The position numbers and the translations under genes are program-made. The notes under the pieces were generated by a model that had not been told where the DNA came from, searched no databases, and saw nothing but the letters and a program-made list of their open reading frames with translations. Shown here in pieces: positions 32,547-41,306 of a stretch of 48,706 nucleotides of DNA. Each line of letters begins with the position of its first letter. Position 1 is the stretch's first letter. Source of the DNA: Chloroflexota bacterium (GTDB lineage Bacteria; Chloroflexota; Dehalococcoidia; Lucifugimonadales; UBA3495); the NCBI GenBank assembly GCA_009840165.1, contig VXOG01000096.1, forward strand, positions 1 through 48,706, written 5' to 3'.

Positions 32547-34025
32547 GTGGTGAACCAGCAAAACGAAGGCGCTACCGGGTCGGCAACTCCCGCCGTTCGC
32601 TGGCGCAGAGTGCCGCCGCTGCGGGTGCCCATCCGGAGACGAGTCCCGCCCCGCAGATTGACATCGGCGCCCGCGATTCTGCTGGGCCTTTTCCTTCTGC
32701 TGAACGTCTCGGGCGGCGTTTTGCTCTGTCTTCCTTTCGCCGCCGCCGACGGAGTACGGGCAAGCCCGCAAGTCGCGTTTTTCACGGCAATCTCCGCTTC
32801 CACTGTCACCGGCCTCACGCAGGTGGACACCCAGACTTTCTGGTCGCCCTTCGGACAGGCCGTCCTGTTTGTCCTCATGCTGGTGGGGGGGCTGGAGTTT
32901 ATGACTGCGGCCACAGTCCTCGTTTTTTTCGGACGCCGCACCACCGTACTGGAAGAGGAGGTGTACCGGGATACCGTGGGTTCCGGCCACACGTCCAGCG
33001 TCGCCAAGGTCGCCCGCAACATTGTCCTCGCTTTCATGCTGGGTTATTTTATCGGCGCGGCGCTGATTTTCTACCAGATGCGTTCGTTGCCCGACATGTC
33101 CCTGGCCCAGGCCGCCTGGCAATCGCTGTTCCTGTCGGTATCGGCTTTCAACAACGCCGGTCTTTCTATTCTGCCCAATGCCGCCAGCGGCAACAACCTG
33201 GATACCTTGGGAGCATACCCTTACTTCGCCGGAGTCATCACGCCCATGATCATCCTCGGGGCGCTGGGCTGGCCGCTGATGGTGGATATGCGCAGAAACT
33301 GGAGGCCCGGATTGGGACGCGGACGGCTCTCCGGTCTCTATCTGTTCAACTTCTCCCGGTTCACCCTGGACACCAAGCTCGTCCTGATTCTCACCCTGGG
33401 GCTATACGCGCTCAGCGCCGCCGCTTTTCTATTCGCCGAATGGAACGGAGTCCTAGCCGGTCACTCGTTACTCGGGAAAGCGGGATCTTCCATATTCCAC
33501 GGCGCCAGCGGCAGAACGGCGGGCTTTGCGGCGCTGGACTGGAGTGGCGTCCGAGACTTTACCCTGCTGGTGTACGGCGGCTTGATGTTCATTGGAGGCT
33601 CTACTGCCTCCGTCGCCGGCGGCATTAAGGTAAATACGGTGGCGGTGCTGCTGGCAGCAGCGCGTTCAGCGGCATTGCGACATCCCAGAACCGAGGTTTT
33701 TCGACGCGAGATAGGCGCAGCGCTGGTTGCCAGGGCCCTTATGATAGCTTTGATCGCCGTTGCCTATCTTGGCGTAGTGGTTCCGATATTAACCTACACA
33801 GACCCCCACTTGAATTTCGAGAAGTTGATGTTTGAGGCCGTTTCCGCTTTCGGCACCAATGGCATGTCCACGGGAGTATCCGCCGACCTGAGCCTGGCAG
33901 GGTCTATAATATTCATGGTCACCATGCTCGCCGGCCGCATCGGGCCGCTCACCCTGGTGATGCTGCTGGCGCCCCGGGAAGAGGCCTCCTATCGTTATCC
34001 CGAAGAACCAGTTAGAATTGGATAG
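32547..34025 (+). CDS. Potassium uptake protein, TrkH/KtrB family
   Basis: A 492-aa membrane protein of the Trk/Ktr/HKT cation transporter family, with four M1-P-M2 repeats. Pore-loop regions are visible as AISASTVTGLTQVD, SVSAFNNAGLSILPN, GASGRTAGFAALD and AVSAFGTNGMSTG; each holds the selectivity glycine that lines the K+ filter. The first about 45 residues are basic and cytoplasmic. The start is GTG at 32547 (a second GTG follows at once). The cytoplasmic KtrA-type regulator is encoded 5 nt downstream, so the pair forms a potassium uptake system. Confidence 0.93.
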   Translation: MVNQQNEGATGSATPAVRWRRVPPLRVPIRRRVPPRRLTSAPAILLGLFLLLNVSGGVLLCLPFAAADGVRASPQVAFFTAISASTVTGLTQVDTQTFWSPFGQAVLFVLMLVGGLEFMTAATVLVFFGRRTTVLEEEVYRDTVGSGHTSSVAKVARNIVLAFMLGYFIGAALIFYQMRSLPDMSLAQAAWQSLFLSVSAFNNAGLSILPNAASGNNLDTLGAYPYFAGVITPMIILGALGWPLMVDMRRNWRPGLGRGRLSGLYLFNFSRFTLDTKLVLILTLGLYALSAAAFLFAEWNGVLAGHSLLGKAGSSIFHGASGRTAGFAALDWSGVRDFTLLVYGGLMFIGGSTASVAGGIKVNTVAVLLAAARSAALRHPRTEVFRREIGAALVARALMIALIAVAYLGVVVPILTYTDPHLNFEKLMFEAVSAFGTNGMSTGVSADLSLAGSIIFMVTMLAGRIGPLTLVMLLAPREEASYRYPEEPVRIG

Positions 34026-34030
34026 CAGTC

Positions 34031-34687
34031 ATGTCGAACACAGTATGCGTAATCGGGTTGGGTCGATTCGGCGCCAAACTGGCCACCACTCTGTTCCAGA
34101 GCGAGCACGAAGTATTGGCCATCGACCAGAACGACCTCAGAGTTCAGGCCATGTTGGGGCGGGTCACCTACGCTGTCGAGGCTGACGCTACCAGCGAAAC
34201 CGCACTCCGCGACCTGGGCGTGGCCGATATGGACGTAGCCGTCGTCGCCCTGGGCAGCCAGGTGCAGTCCAGCATCATAACCACCATGCTGCTCAAAACC
34301 ATGGGACTGCCCTTCGTAATCGCTCGCGCAACCGACACGCGACATGCCGAAATCCTACACCGGGTTGGGGCTGACAAGGTAATCTTTCCCGAAGAGGAAG
34401 CCGCCATACGCGCCGCCAGCCTGGACCTCACGCCCAACTCCATCGACTTTATCGGTATCACCGAAACCGATGGAATCCACAAACTTCGTCCCCCGGAACG
34501 CATGCGGGGACGCAGCCTGCGCGACGTTGGACTGGGCGGCGACTACAGCAACCGCCTGACTCCGATGGTGATACAACGCGGACACGAGTACATCATGAAC
34601 CCCGACGACGATGAGATTATCGGAGATGGCGACATCCTCGTCGTTGTCGGCAGCCATGAGCAGATCGCCCGCACATTCGAACGATGA
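34031..34687 (+). CDS. Potassium uptake regulator, KtrA/TrkA type
   Basis: A 218-aa RCK protein. The N-terminal Rossmann domain binds NAD(H) or ADP/ATP through GLGRFG (residues 9-14) and a following acidic IDQND. The C-terminal RCK_C domain (about 135-218) includes RGRSLRDVGLGGDYSNRL and DGDILVVVGSHEQI. It gates the TrkH/KtrB pore encoded just upstream. It is of standard KtrA length (single RCK, unlike the double TrkA of E. coli). Confidence 0.94.
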   Translation: MSNTVCVIGLGRFGAKLATTLFQSEHEVLAIDQNDLRVQAMLGRVTYAVEADATSETALRDLGVADMDVAVVALGSQVQSSIITTMLLKTMGLPFVIARATDTRHAEILHRVGADKVIFPEEEAAIRAASLDLTPNSIDFIGITETDGIHKLRPPERMRGRSLRDVGLGGDYSNRLTPMVIQRGHEYIMNPDDDEIIGDGDILVVVGSHEQIARTFER

Positions 34688-34721
34688 GCGCAAATCAACG
34701 CGCCGCCTGCGGTGAACACTG

Positions 34722-35558
34722 ATGCCTGACCGAATCGGTTACCTGGGCCCGGCCGGAACCTATACCGAGCAGGCCGCCCTGCTTTACGCCCCCGACGCCG
34801 AACTTGAGCCCTATCCCACCATCAGCGCGGTGGGCGCCGCAGTGGCCGATGATGAGCTGGAATCGGGCGTGGTACCCATCGAAAACAGCCTGGAAGGCTC
34901 GGTCACCTTCACCCTCGACCTCCTTATCGCGCAGTCGGGTCTCTCGATCCGGAACGAAGTGGTGATCCCAATCGACCACTACCTCGTCGCCCCTCCGGGG
35001 GTATCGGTAGATTCCGTAGAGGTTATCTATTCCCATCCGCAGGCTCTCGCCCAATGTCGGGGCTACCTCGGCGAAAACTTCCCAACGGTTGCCCGCGAAG
35101 CGTCGCTGAGCACCGTGGCCGCGGTGCTCGATATGCAGTCCAGCAGGGCGCCGGCGGCGGCAATCTGTCCCCAGCGCGCCACCGAGATTTACGACGTCCA
35201 GATCCTCGCCCAAAGCATCCAGGACAACTCCACCAATCAGACCCGCTTCGTCGTCCTGGCCCACGATGACCACCCTCCCACGGGTCACGACCGGACTTCG
35301 ATCAGCTTCGCTTTCGCAGTGGACCGTCCGGGCAACCTGTATCATGCCATCGGAGAATTCGCCGAGCGTAACATTAACCTGGTCAAAATCGAAAGCCGCC
35401 CCACCAAACAGGAGTTGGGCCGGTACATTTTCCTCATTGACTGCGATGGCCACCGGGAGGAGCCTGAGGTAGCCGCTGCTCTCCGGGGCCTCCGGGAATA
35501 CGCCGACGTTTTCAAAATCCTGGGCTCCTATCCCCATTGGGAACCCCTCGGCCACTGA
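34722..35558 (+). CDS. pheA: Prephenate dehydratase
   Basis: A 278-aa monofunctional prephenate dehydratase that makes phenylpyruvate for phenylalanine synthesis. The opening IGYLGPAGTYTEQAA, VPIENSLEGSV, IYSHPQALAQCRGYL and the catalytic TRF at 174-176 (TNQTRFVVLA) are all seen. A C-terminal ACT domain (about 191-275) has the regulatory ESRP at 224-227, so feedback inhibition by phenylalanine is expected. There is no chorismate mutase domain. It lies 34 nt after ktrA and 8 nt before lepB. Confidence 0.96.
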   Translation: MPDRIGYLGPAGTYTEQAALLYAPDAELEPYPTISAVGAAVADDELESGVVPIENSLEGSVTFTLDLLIAQSGLSIRNEVVIPIDHYLVAPPGVSVDSVEVIYSHPQALAQCRGYLGENFPTVAREASLSTVAAVLDMQSSRAPAAAICPQRATEIYDVQILAQSIQDNSTNQTRFVVLAHDDHPPTGHDRTSISFAFAVDRPGNLYHAIGEFAERNINLVKIESRPTKQELGRYIFLIDCDGHREEPEVAAALRGLREYADVFKILGSYPHWEPLGH

Positions 35559-35566
35559 ACGACCGT

Positions 35567-36085
35567 ATGAGCTTATTCCGGTCTGCTGCTGCGCTCGTCG
35601 TGGGAGGGTCTGCTTTCCTCTTCCGATCCCACTTCCGCGTTCACGGCGACAGCATGAGCCCCGGTTTGCGCCACGGCGACCTGCTGCACGTCATACCGAG
35701 ATTATGGACTCCCGGCAGGTTTGAACGCGGCGCGGTCGTAGTGGCGATGTCTCCGGTTGAGGACGGTTCTTTCTGGGTTAAACGGGTGATCGGACTGCCG
35801 GGCGAATTTGTGGCTTTTGACTACGACGGAGCCGTCCTCATAGATGACGCTCCACTGCCTGAGCCGTACCGCTCGGGAACGTCGTATGAGCCAGTAACCC
35901 CACGGGAGCAGCAGCGTTCAACTCCGTGGCTGTGCGACGACGGGTACTTCCTGATGGGCGACAACCGAGATGACAGCAACGATAGCCGCCGCTACGGGCC
36001 GGCGCCGTTTCATACCATCGTGGGCCGCGTGTGGTTCCGCTGGCCCTCCCGGCGCGCCGCTTTGCTACGGGAGCGGGCGCAATGA
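35567..36085 (+). CDS. lepB: Signal peptidase I
   Basis: A 172-aa type I signal peptidase that removes signal peptides at the outer face of the membrane. One N-terminal anchor (about 5-20) is followed by VHGDSMSPGL with the nucleophile Ser29, and WVKRVIGLPGE with the general base Lys72. The box GDNRDDSNDSRRYGP is intact. It is short but complete for a Gram-positive-like form with one anchor. The ATG at 35567 is used; an upstream frame at 35537 overlaps pheA. Its TGA overlaps the ATG of the next gene. Confidence 0.93.
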   Translation: MSLFRSAAALVVGGSAFLFRSHFRVHGDSMSPGLRHGDLLHVIPRLWTPGRFERGAVVVAMSPVEDGSFWVKRVIGLPGEFVAFDYDGAVLIDDAPLPEPYRSGTSYEPVTPREQQRSTPWLCDDGYFLMGDNRDDSNDSRRYGPAPFHTIVGRVWFRWPSRRAALLRERAQ

Positions 36086-37053
36086 TCCTGGACCGGGCTT
36101 CGGAAAAGGTCTCCGCCTGGGTTGGCGGCATTTCGTGGTTGTTGCACCTAAACCGGCAGATGGAGGCCGCGGCCGCCAGATGGCGACCAGTGCGGGTAGT
36201 CCTGGCCACCCTGGCCGCCGTAACCCGCAACGACGCGCAACAGTTGATTGCCGGCATCGCCTATTACGGTATGGTGGCTTTGATTCCTATCTCCGTTGCC
36301 CTCCTGCAATTTTTAGGTCTGGCGCTGGGGCCGGAACTGTCGTTGGACTGGTTCGAGTCATGGTCATCCCGCGTGCTGCCGCCCACCATCGACTTGGGGA
36401 GTATCCTCGCGCCGGGCGACGTCACCGCCCTGGGCGTCACCGGCATTTTCGCCCTGCTGGGTCTGGCCTGGGGATCCTACAAGTTGTTCGGAGCCGTGGG
36501 CCTGGTGGTCAATCGAATGTGGGGTATCGCGCCCAGTCAGGTGGGCATAATCGGCAGAACCAGGCAATACCTGCTGATGAGCGCTACTGCGGTCGTGCTG
36601 TTGTTGTCCAGCGTTTCCACGTACCTCATGTCCCAGGATGAAGATACCTTGGTGTTGCTGCAACCGGGTCGGACCGGTTGGAGCGACACGGTAATATCAT
36701 CTGCTGCCCCGGGCTGGTGGCCCAACCTGATCGCTGGACTATTGGCCGGGGCTGCTTTCCTGATCGTGTACCGGTACGTCCCGGAACGCCCGGTGCGATG
36801 GCGATGGGCCGCCATCGGAGCCGGAGCAGCCGGCGTGGCTTTGCAGATGGTTAACATTGGCGTTGCGATCTTCATCACTTACCTTGCCCCGTCCCATCTG
36901 GTGTATGGCCCGCTGGCATCGGTGCTTCTCGTTCTGGTCTGGCTCTTCGCATCGTCGATAACGCTGGCATCGGGCGCAGCGGTGGCAGCCTACGGGCAGA
37001 GCGTGTACGACGGAGATGGCCCAGCTCCCGGGCCCGGCTGGTTCCTGAAATAA
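36082..37053 (+). CDS. YihY/BrkB family membrane protein (UPF0761)
   Basis: A 323-aa inner membrane protein with about six hydrophobic spans. The family features are visible: AVTRNDAQQLIAGIAYYGMVALIPI (seen as AQQLIAGIAYYGMVALIP), GITGIFALLGLAWGSYKLFG-like GVTGIFALLGLAW, an internal RYVPERPVRWRWAAIGA loop and VYGPLASVLLVLVWLFASSITLASGA near the end. The family was once called ribonuclease BN in error; its function is unknown. The start ATG overlaps the lepB stop as ATGA. Confidence 0.9.
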   Translation: MILDRASEKVSAWVGGISWLLHLNRQMEAAAARWRPVRVVLATLAAVTRNDAQQLIAGIAYYGMVALIPISVALLQFLGLALGPELSLDWFESWSSRVLPPTIDLGSILAPGDVTALGVTGIFALLGLAWGSYKLFGAVGLVVNRMWGIAPSQVGIIGRTRQYLLMSATAVVLLLSSVSTYLMSQDEDTLVLLQPGRTGWSDTVISSAAPGWWPNLIAGLLAGAAFLIVYRYVPERPVRWRWAAIGAGAAGVALQMVNIGVAIFITYLAPSHLVYGPLASVLLVLVWLFASSITLASGAAVAAYGQSVYDGDGPAPGPGWFLK

Positions 37054-37077
37054 GGCGCGCCGGCAAACGCAAAAATG

Positions 37078-37103
37078 TAGGGGCGAATAGTTATTCGCCC
37101 CTA
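37078..37103. terminator. Long palindrome between convergent genes
   Basis: TAGGGGCGAATA pairs with TATTCGCCCCTA (12 bp) across a 2-nt loop. It lies between two convergent operons, and a near copy sits between convergent genes at 44175-44202. The symmetric form suits a bidirectional terminator; it may also be a dispersed repeat. Confidence 0.55.
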
Positions 37104-37125
37104 TCAAGTTTCTGGCCGCAGTGCG

Positions 37126-37395
37126 CTACAGCTTCCAGAAAGTCCCAACCTGGCAAACAATGTCCACCCTGTTGATGGACTCCGCCGGCCAGCCCACCAT
37201 GGTCAGCCAGTCCTCAAAATGCGACTGTTCCACGGCTTCGCATTCGGAAATCAACTTTCCGTTTTCCAGGTCCCCGTACACCTTGACGATGGTAGTCCTG
37301 CGGTCGGGACGCCATTTTTTCACGGCGTCGAGCTTGCTGCGAAAATCCTCTTCCGTGATGCCCGGTATGTTGTGGACGGCGATGAATCGTGCCAT
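37126..37395 (-). CDS. Small conserved-looking hypothetical protein
   Basis: I do not recognise this 89-aa product with confidence. It looks like a small alpha/beta (ferredoxin-like) domain: MARFIAVHNIPGITEEDFRSKL begins like a strand-helix unit (MARFIAVHNIPGITEEDF), and WLTMVGWPAESINRVDIVCQVG ends it. It has a good GGGAG site 9 nt before the ATG. It lies 15 nt after the MaoC-like gene and is probably in the same operon. Dimeric alpha-beta barrel proteins of this size are one possible home. Confidence 0.65.
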   Translation of the reverse strand: MARFIAVHNIPGITEEDFRSKLDAVKKWRPDRRTTIVKVYGDLENGKLISECEAVEQSHFEDWLTMVGWPAESINRVDIVCQVGTFWKL

Positions 37396-37410
37396 TGCTC
37401 CAATCTCCCA

Positions 37411-37971
37411 TTAGTCGGCCGGGGGTACGAACGGATACGGAATCGGCGGCCCGTCCTTGAGCGGCAGCACTACTGTCGCCGTGCCGGGCATGCTCTCGAT
37501 GCCGTCCTGGGTTTTCATCCCGATTTCCAGCTCGATGAACCCCATCCGGTTCTTTTCGTACTTGCTGGTCACTCGCCCCCACATGATCAACACGTCGCCG
37601 GGAACCAGCATCGCCCGATGCTCGAACCGCGCCTTCCACGGCCACCCGTTGGGCAGCGTCCAGTCCTTCAGATATTGCGGCACCACGCTTTGTTTCCATG
37701 AACCATGCACCAGGATGCTGGGGTTGCGGTCATGGTTCAGGCCAAAGTCCAGATCGTAGTGGATCCGGTGGAAGTTCTCGATGGCCGCGCTCCACCGGAA
37801 CAGGTGAGTCGGCGTCGGCTTGTAAATGTACTTGGGCAGTTCGTCGCCCTCGTTGACGTCTTCGTAGTAGATCTGGGCCTTGTCGCGCAACCCGTCGGCG
37901 TCAGGCCGCTCGTTGCGCCGCCAGATCTCCTCCGGTTCCATGTTGAGGAGGTCGTCAAGTAGTGTGGTCAT
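37411..37971 (-). CDS. MaoC-like hot-dog dehydratase
   Basis: A 186-aa protein of the MaoC/FAS1-type hot-dog fold, which hydrates enoyl-CoA or dehydrates 3-hydroxyacyl-CoA. Core features are FHRIHYDLDFG with the likely catalytic Asp/His pair, ILVHGSWKQSVVPQYL and RFEHRAMLVPGDVLIMWGRV, seen as EHRAMLVPGDVLIMWG. Such proteins often work as heterodimers with a second MaoC-like chain, and one is encoded just upstream. The ATG at 37971 has CAGGAG 7 nt before it. Tandem palindrome-derived repeats fill the gap to the next gene. Confidence 0.82.
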   Translation of the reverse strand: MTTLLDDLLNMEPEEIWRRNERPDADGLRDKAQIYYEDVNEGDELPKYIYKPTPTHLFRWSAAIENFHRIHYDLDFGLNHDRNPSILVHGSWKQSVVPQYLKDWTLPNGWPWKARFEHRAMLVPGDVLIMWGRVTSKYEKNRMGFIELEIGMKTQDGIESMPGTATVVLPLKDGPPIPYPFVPPAD

Positions 37972-37986
37972 CGTCAAGACTCCTGG

Positions 37987-38066
37987 ATTCCCGCTTTCGC
38001 GGGAATGACGGTTAAAGGCAGGGAATGACGGTTAAAGGTCTGCGAAATGACGGTTGAAGGTCTGCG
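37987..38066. repeat. Palindrome with three tandem tails
   Basis: ATTCCCGC/GCGGGAAT (37987-38006, TTTC loop) is followed by three copies of AATGACGGTTRAAGG spaced about 20 nt apart. The unit looks like a REP-type repeat whose flank was duplicated. Confidence 0.75.
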
Positions 38067-38082
38067 ATTGGCGTTCAGAGTG

Positions 38083-38637
38083 TTAGCGGCGTATGGTCGA
38101 GGCGCGCGTGATGCACAGCGTCACGTCGTCCTGGTTCCAGTAGCGCGTCTCCCGCGTGATAATCAGGAACGGAGTGCCATCGCGCCCCAAACGCTCCCGA
38201 ATGTCCGAGTAGTGGTTCTGGAAAAAAATCGTGTCGCCGATGCTGGGATATGCGAACACCTCGAGTTCGTTGCCGGCGTTGAGCACCCGCACCAGGTTGG
38301 TCGGAACCGGCGGCAACTCGCCCGGCCGTTCCACCGACCCGATGCCGTCCGACTCGGGGTTTTCCTCAAACGCCGCCGTGATGGGGTCGTCCTGGTCGGG
38401 GCGGATCCGGCTGGCCAGGTAACTGACCATAATGGGCGGGGCGATCAGTTCGCCGTACCGGGTTGATTTGGCGAAGTCATCGTCCCAATAGCGAGGGTCC
38501 GGGTCCATCAGGGCCTGCGTGAACCGGCGCATGTACTCGCCGTCCATCACGCCCCAGGATTCTACGATGTCCCCGCTGACGCCAATCATCGCCTGAACTT
38601 CCGGCGTCAGCGCGGTGGGAGGGGCTTGTTGTGTCAT
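38083..38637 (-). CDS. MaoC-like (FAS1-type) hot-dog protein, partner chain
   Basis: A 184-aa protein similar to the N-terminal half of FAS1/HadA-type dehydratases: MRRFTQALMDPDPRYWDDDFA, then YGELIAPPIMVSYLA, NAGNELEVFAYPSIGDTIFF, and a C-terminal strand RYWNQDDVTLCITRAS. The expected catalytic Asp/His hydratase motif is weak, so it may be the non-catalytic partner of the downstream MaoC-like chain. The ATG at 38637 is preferred; an ORF extending upstream overlaps the kinase gene and is unlikely. Confidence 0.8.
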   Translation of the reverse strand: MTQQAPPTALTPEVQAMIGVSGDIVESWGVMDGEYMRRFTQALMDPDPRYWDDDFAKSTRYGELIAPPIMVSYLASRIRPDQDDPITAAFEENPESDGIGSVERPGELPPVPTNLVRVLNAGNELEVFAYPSIGDTIFFQNHYSDIRERLGRDGTPFLIITRETRYWNQDDVTLCITRASTIRR

Positions 38638-38702
38638 ACAAAACGCTCCGAAATTTGCGGATGCTGAACTGCCGAAAAGCCTAGCGCAGCCCGCCCGGTT
38701 CG

Positions 38703-39644
38703 TCAATGCGATGGCTGCCTGCCATACGCCCGTTGCAGCGCCGCCTCCAGTTCGTCCATCGTGTAGCGGTACTCCTGCGTGCCCCGTTGCTGAATCACAA
38801 AATGCGCGCACGCCGACCCAATCTGAGCGGCGCGTTCCAGTCCTTCCTTGTGGATGAGCCCAAGAATCAATCCGCCTCGGAAAGCGTCGCCGGCGCCCGT
38901 GGGGTCCACCACGTTCTCGGTGGGCACGCAGGGCACGATAACCTCGCCCTCCGCAGTAGTGATCCGCGTCCCCTGCTCGCCCAGCGTGGTGACCATAGCG
39001 CCCGTCAGTTTCATCAGCCCGCCCTTGTCGATCCCCGTGCGCTCGGAGATCAATGCCATCTCGTAGTCGTTGGCGATCAGCAGGTCGCTGTTGCGGATGC
39101 ACTCCGTCAGTCCTTCAGCATCCCACACGGGCAGGGATTGGCCGGGGTCGAAAATGGTGTAGATGCCGGCCTTCTTAGCGTCCGCAGTGAAGTTGGCCAT
39201 GTCGGTCAGGTTGCCAGGGCCCACTATGTTGATGGCTTCCGCAGGATCAAGTTGACTGAAGTCAAACCCCGCCGCGTGTTTCATCGCGCCCGGATTGAAT
39301 CCCGTAATCTGGTTGTCCGCCAGGTCGGTCACGATGAACGCCGACGCCGTGGCCTCTTCCTCAACGATCTTGATGTCGTCCGTGGGGATGCCGTTCGCCT
39401 CCAACCGGGTGAAGTAGTCCCGGTAGTCGTTCCCGATGGCTGCGATGAGCCTCGGCGTCTGCCCCAGCATCGCCAGCGAATAGGCAATGTTGCCGGCCGT
39501 CCCACCGAAATAGGCATTGAACCCGTCCACGGTAAAGCTCAGGTTTATCTGGTGAACCCGTTCGGGCACGATGTGGTCGCCGAAACGACCGGGAAACGTC
39601 ATGATGCGGTCAATGGCCAGGGAACCGGATACTAGTATGTCCAT
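38703..39644 (-). CDS. PfkB family carbohydrate/nucleoside kinase
   Basis: A 313-aa ribokinase-like (PfkB) kinase. The N-terminal FGGTAGNIAYSLAMLG and the C-terminal DPTGAGDAFRGGLILG are the two family signatures; the GAGD aspartate is the catalytic base. The overall sequence is nearest in style to the adenosine-kinase-like group of bacteria and archaea, but the substrate cannot be assigned with certainty. GAGGAAAG stands 7 nt before the ATG. It may head an operon with the two MaoC-like genes. Confidence 0.92.
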   Translation of the reverse strand: MDILVSGSLAIDRIMTFPGRFGDHIVPERVHQINLSFTVDGFNAYFGGTAGNIAYSLAMLGQTPRLIAAIGNDYRDYFTRLEANGIPTDDIKIVEEEATASAFIVTDLADNQITGFNPGAMKHAAGFDFSQLDPAEAINIVGPGNLTDMANFTADAKKAGIYTIFDPGQSLPVWDAEGLTECIRNSDLLIANDYEMALISERTGIDKGGLMKLTGAMVTTLGEQGTRITTAEGEVIVPCVPTENVVDPTGAGDAFRGGLILGLIHKEGLERAAQIGSACAHFVIQQRGTQEYRYTMDELEAALQRAYGRQPSH

Positions 39645-39674
39645 TTACGTTCTTTCCTCATTTGAATTTTCTGG

Positions 39675-39694
39675 ATTCCGGCTTTCGCCGGAAT
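39675..39694. repeat. Dispersed palindrome, ATTCCGGC stem with TTTC loop
   Basis: ATTCCGGC/GCCGGAAT around TTTC, followed by two copies of AATGACGGGAAAAGG. It is the same family as the copies at 302 and 47513. Confidence 0.8.
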
Positions 39695-39729
39695 GACGGG
39701 AAAAGGGGGAGAAATGACGGGAAAAGGGT

Positions 39730-40512
39730 TCAGCAGCCCCATTGCCCTGCGATTTGACCGTCGAACTCCACCGCGCCGCCGGGTTGGATGCTGTGCATTG
39801 CCGCTTGGCCTGCATTCAGTTCCAGGATAAAGCGCACCAGGCCGGACGAAGGATACAGTTCCAGCTGATCCCGCGGCGTGTCCAGCGGTGGGTTCGGTAC
39901 GTCTGCCGTAACTCCCGCCACCGTGCAGTCCGCCCGGATCCACACCATGTCCAGCGGAAAGTGCATGTCTGGCATCCAGAAGGTCCGCGCCCCGTCCTCT
40001 TCATACACGAACAGCATACCGCGCTCCGCAGCCATGGATGGCCGGCCCGATAGCCCTTGCGTCCGCTCCGCTGGAGTCACCGCCAGGTCAACCACGTACA
40101 CCGTGTCGCCGATGTGCACCAGAGGGCCAGCGGGCAACGGTGTGGGTGTGGGTTCTGGCGTATCGGTCGGCGCGATCGTTGGCGCAGCTGTGGGCGACGC
40201 TGTGGGTGGTGTCGTGGCGGTTGGGGCCACCGTGGGCGAGGTCAAGGTTGGCGTGGGGGGCGGGTTCGATATCGGCGTCGGGGTGCTCACAGATGTCGGA
40301 GCTTGTATCTCCGCTGCCGCTACGGTTGGTTCGGTCGGAGGCAACGTGCCCCCTCCCGCTGTTTGCGTGCAGGCTATAGCTGCGAACAGCGTAATCGTCA
40401 AAATCAGGATTCGCCAGATTAGAGGATTTGCAGGATTGAGTTGATGGCGTTGGGGTGACAACAATCCCGATAATCCGGCAATGCTGTGAATCCTGATTCT
40501 AACGAAGGACAT
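39730..40512 (-). CDS. DUF192 lipoprotein with a Thr/Pro-rich linker
   Basis: A 260-aa protein. A hydrophobic stretch ending LFAAIACTQ looks like a lipoprotein signal with lipobox cysteine at residue 48. A long low-complexity P/T/A linker (about 58-127) follows. The C-terminal DUF192 domain (about 130-258) contains VTPAERTQGLSGRPSM, GMLFVYEEDGARTFWMPDMHFPLDMVWI and ILELNAG. DUF192 proteins are secreted and of unknown function. The first about 30 residues precede the signal peptide, so the true start may be downstream; no internal ATG exists there. Confidence 0.8.
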   Translation of the reverse strand: MSFVRIRIHSIAGLSGLLSPQRHQLNPANPLIWRILILTITLFAAIACTQTAGGGTLPPTEPTVAAAEIQAPTSVSTPTPISNPPPTPTLTSPTVAPTATTPPTASPTAAPTIAPTDTPEPTPTPLPAGPLVHIGDTVYVVDLAVTPAERTQGLSGRPSMAAERGMLFVYEEDGARTFWMPDMHFPLDMVWIRADCTVAGVTADVPNPPLDTPRDQLELYPSSGLVRFILELNAGQAAMHSIQPGGAVEFDGQIAGQWGC

Positions 40513-40520
40513 GAGATTCC

Positions 40521-41306
40521 TTAGCCGATCTCGGACTGAATATCGGAGATTCGCTGCTGTAGCGAGCGGAGCAGCAGCGCCGTGGGCGGCGGCGCGACAT
40601 GGGTGTACCCCACGTCCATTTCCTGTAACTCCCTGGCCGTCAGCGGAAAAGCCGGATGGTTCATTGGCATGGACAGTTTGGCCCCGCCGGCCGCTTTGAC
40701 CTCCGCCGCCAGTTCCTCCAGCCGCGCTCGAATCACCGGGCTCTGCGGGTCCCGGATGCCCATGTACTCGGAGAAGTCGGTCGGCCCGATGGAAACCAGG
40801 TCGATGCCCGGCAACTGCGCGATCTGTCCGATTTCGCTGATGCCCTTCTCGTCCTCGGTCATCACGGACAGCACGATGTTGTCGTTGGACGTGCGGGTGT
40901 GCTCGTCCCAGCTCACCGTGCCGAACCGGGCCGCCCGCGTTCCGCCGGCGCCGCCGCGATGACCCAACGGCGCGTATCGCACGGCATCAACCGCGCGTTT
41001 GGCCCCTTCCAGGCCGTCGATGTGCGGAATGATGATGCCCTGCGCGCCGGCGTCCAGCAACCGCAGGATCAGGTTTTCGTCGTTGCCCGGTATGCGGATC
41101 ATGGAAGTCACGCCCACCAGATCCGCGGCCATGATCATTTGCGTGACCAGGCCCAGGTCGAACGTGGTGTGCTCCATGTCGATAAACGCGGCGTCGAAAC
41201 CGGCCAGCCCGATGATCTCCACCACCTGCGGATCGGCGAACGTTACGTATGTGCCCAGCGCCAACCGATTTTCGCGCAGCGCCTTTCTGACTTTGTTCTC
41301 CTGCAT
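40521..41306 (-). CDS. HpcH/HpaI family aldolase, second copy
   Basis: A 261-aa metal-dependent aldolase of the HpcH/HpaI family, clearly different from the copy at 20123. Motifs: AGFDAAFIDMEHTTFDLGLV, LDAGAQGIIIPHIDGLEGAK, APLGHRGGAGGTRAARFG, LSVMTEDEKGISEIGQIA, VSIGPTDFSEYMGI. It should cleave or form 4-hydroxy-2-oxo acids in the cytoplasm; the natural substrate is unknown. AAGGAG before the ATG at 41306 supports this start over the longer frame from 41342. It is followed closely by the DUF192 gene. Confidence 0.92.
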   Translation of the reverse strand: MQENKVRKALRENRLALGTYVTFADPQVVEIIGLAGFDAAFIDMEHTTFDLGLVTQMIMAADLVGVTSMIRIPGNDENLILRLLDAGAQGIIIPHIDGLEGAKRAVDAVRYAPLGHRGGAGGTRAARFGTVSWDEHTRTSNDNIVLSVMTEDEKGISEIGQIAQLPGIDLVSIGPTDFSEYMGIRDPQSPVIRARLEELAAEVKAAGGAKLSMPMNHPAFPLTARELQEMDVGYTHVAPPPTALLLRSLQQRISDIQSEIG

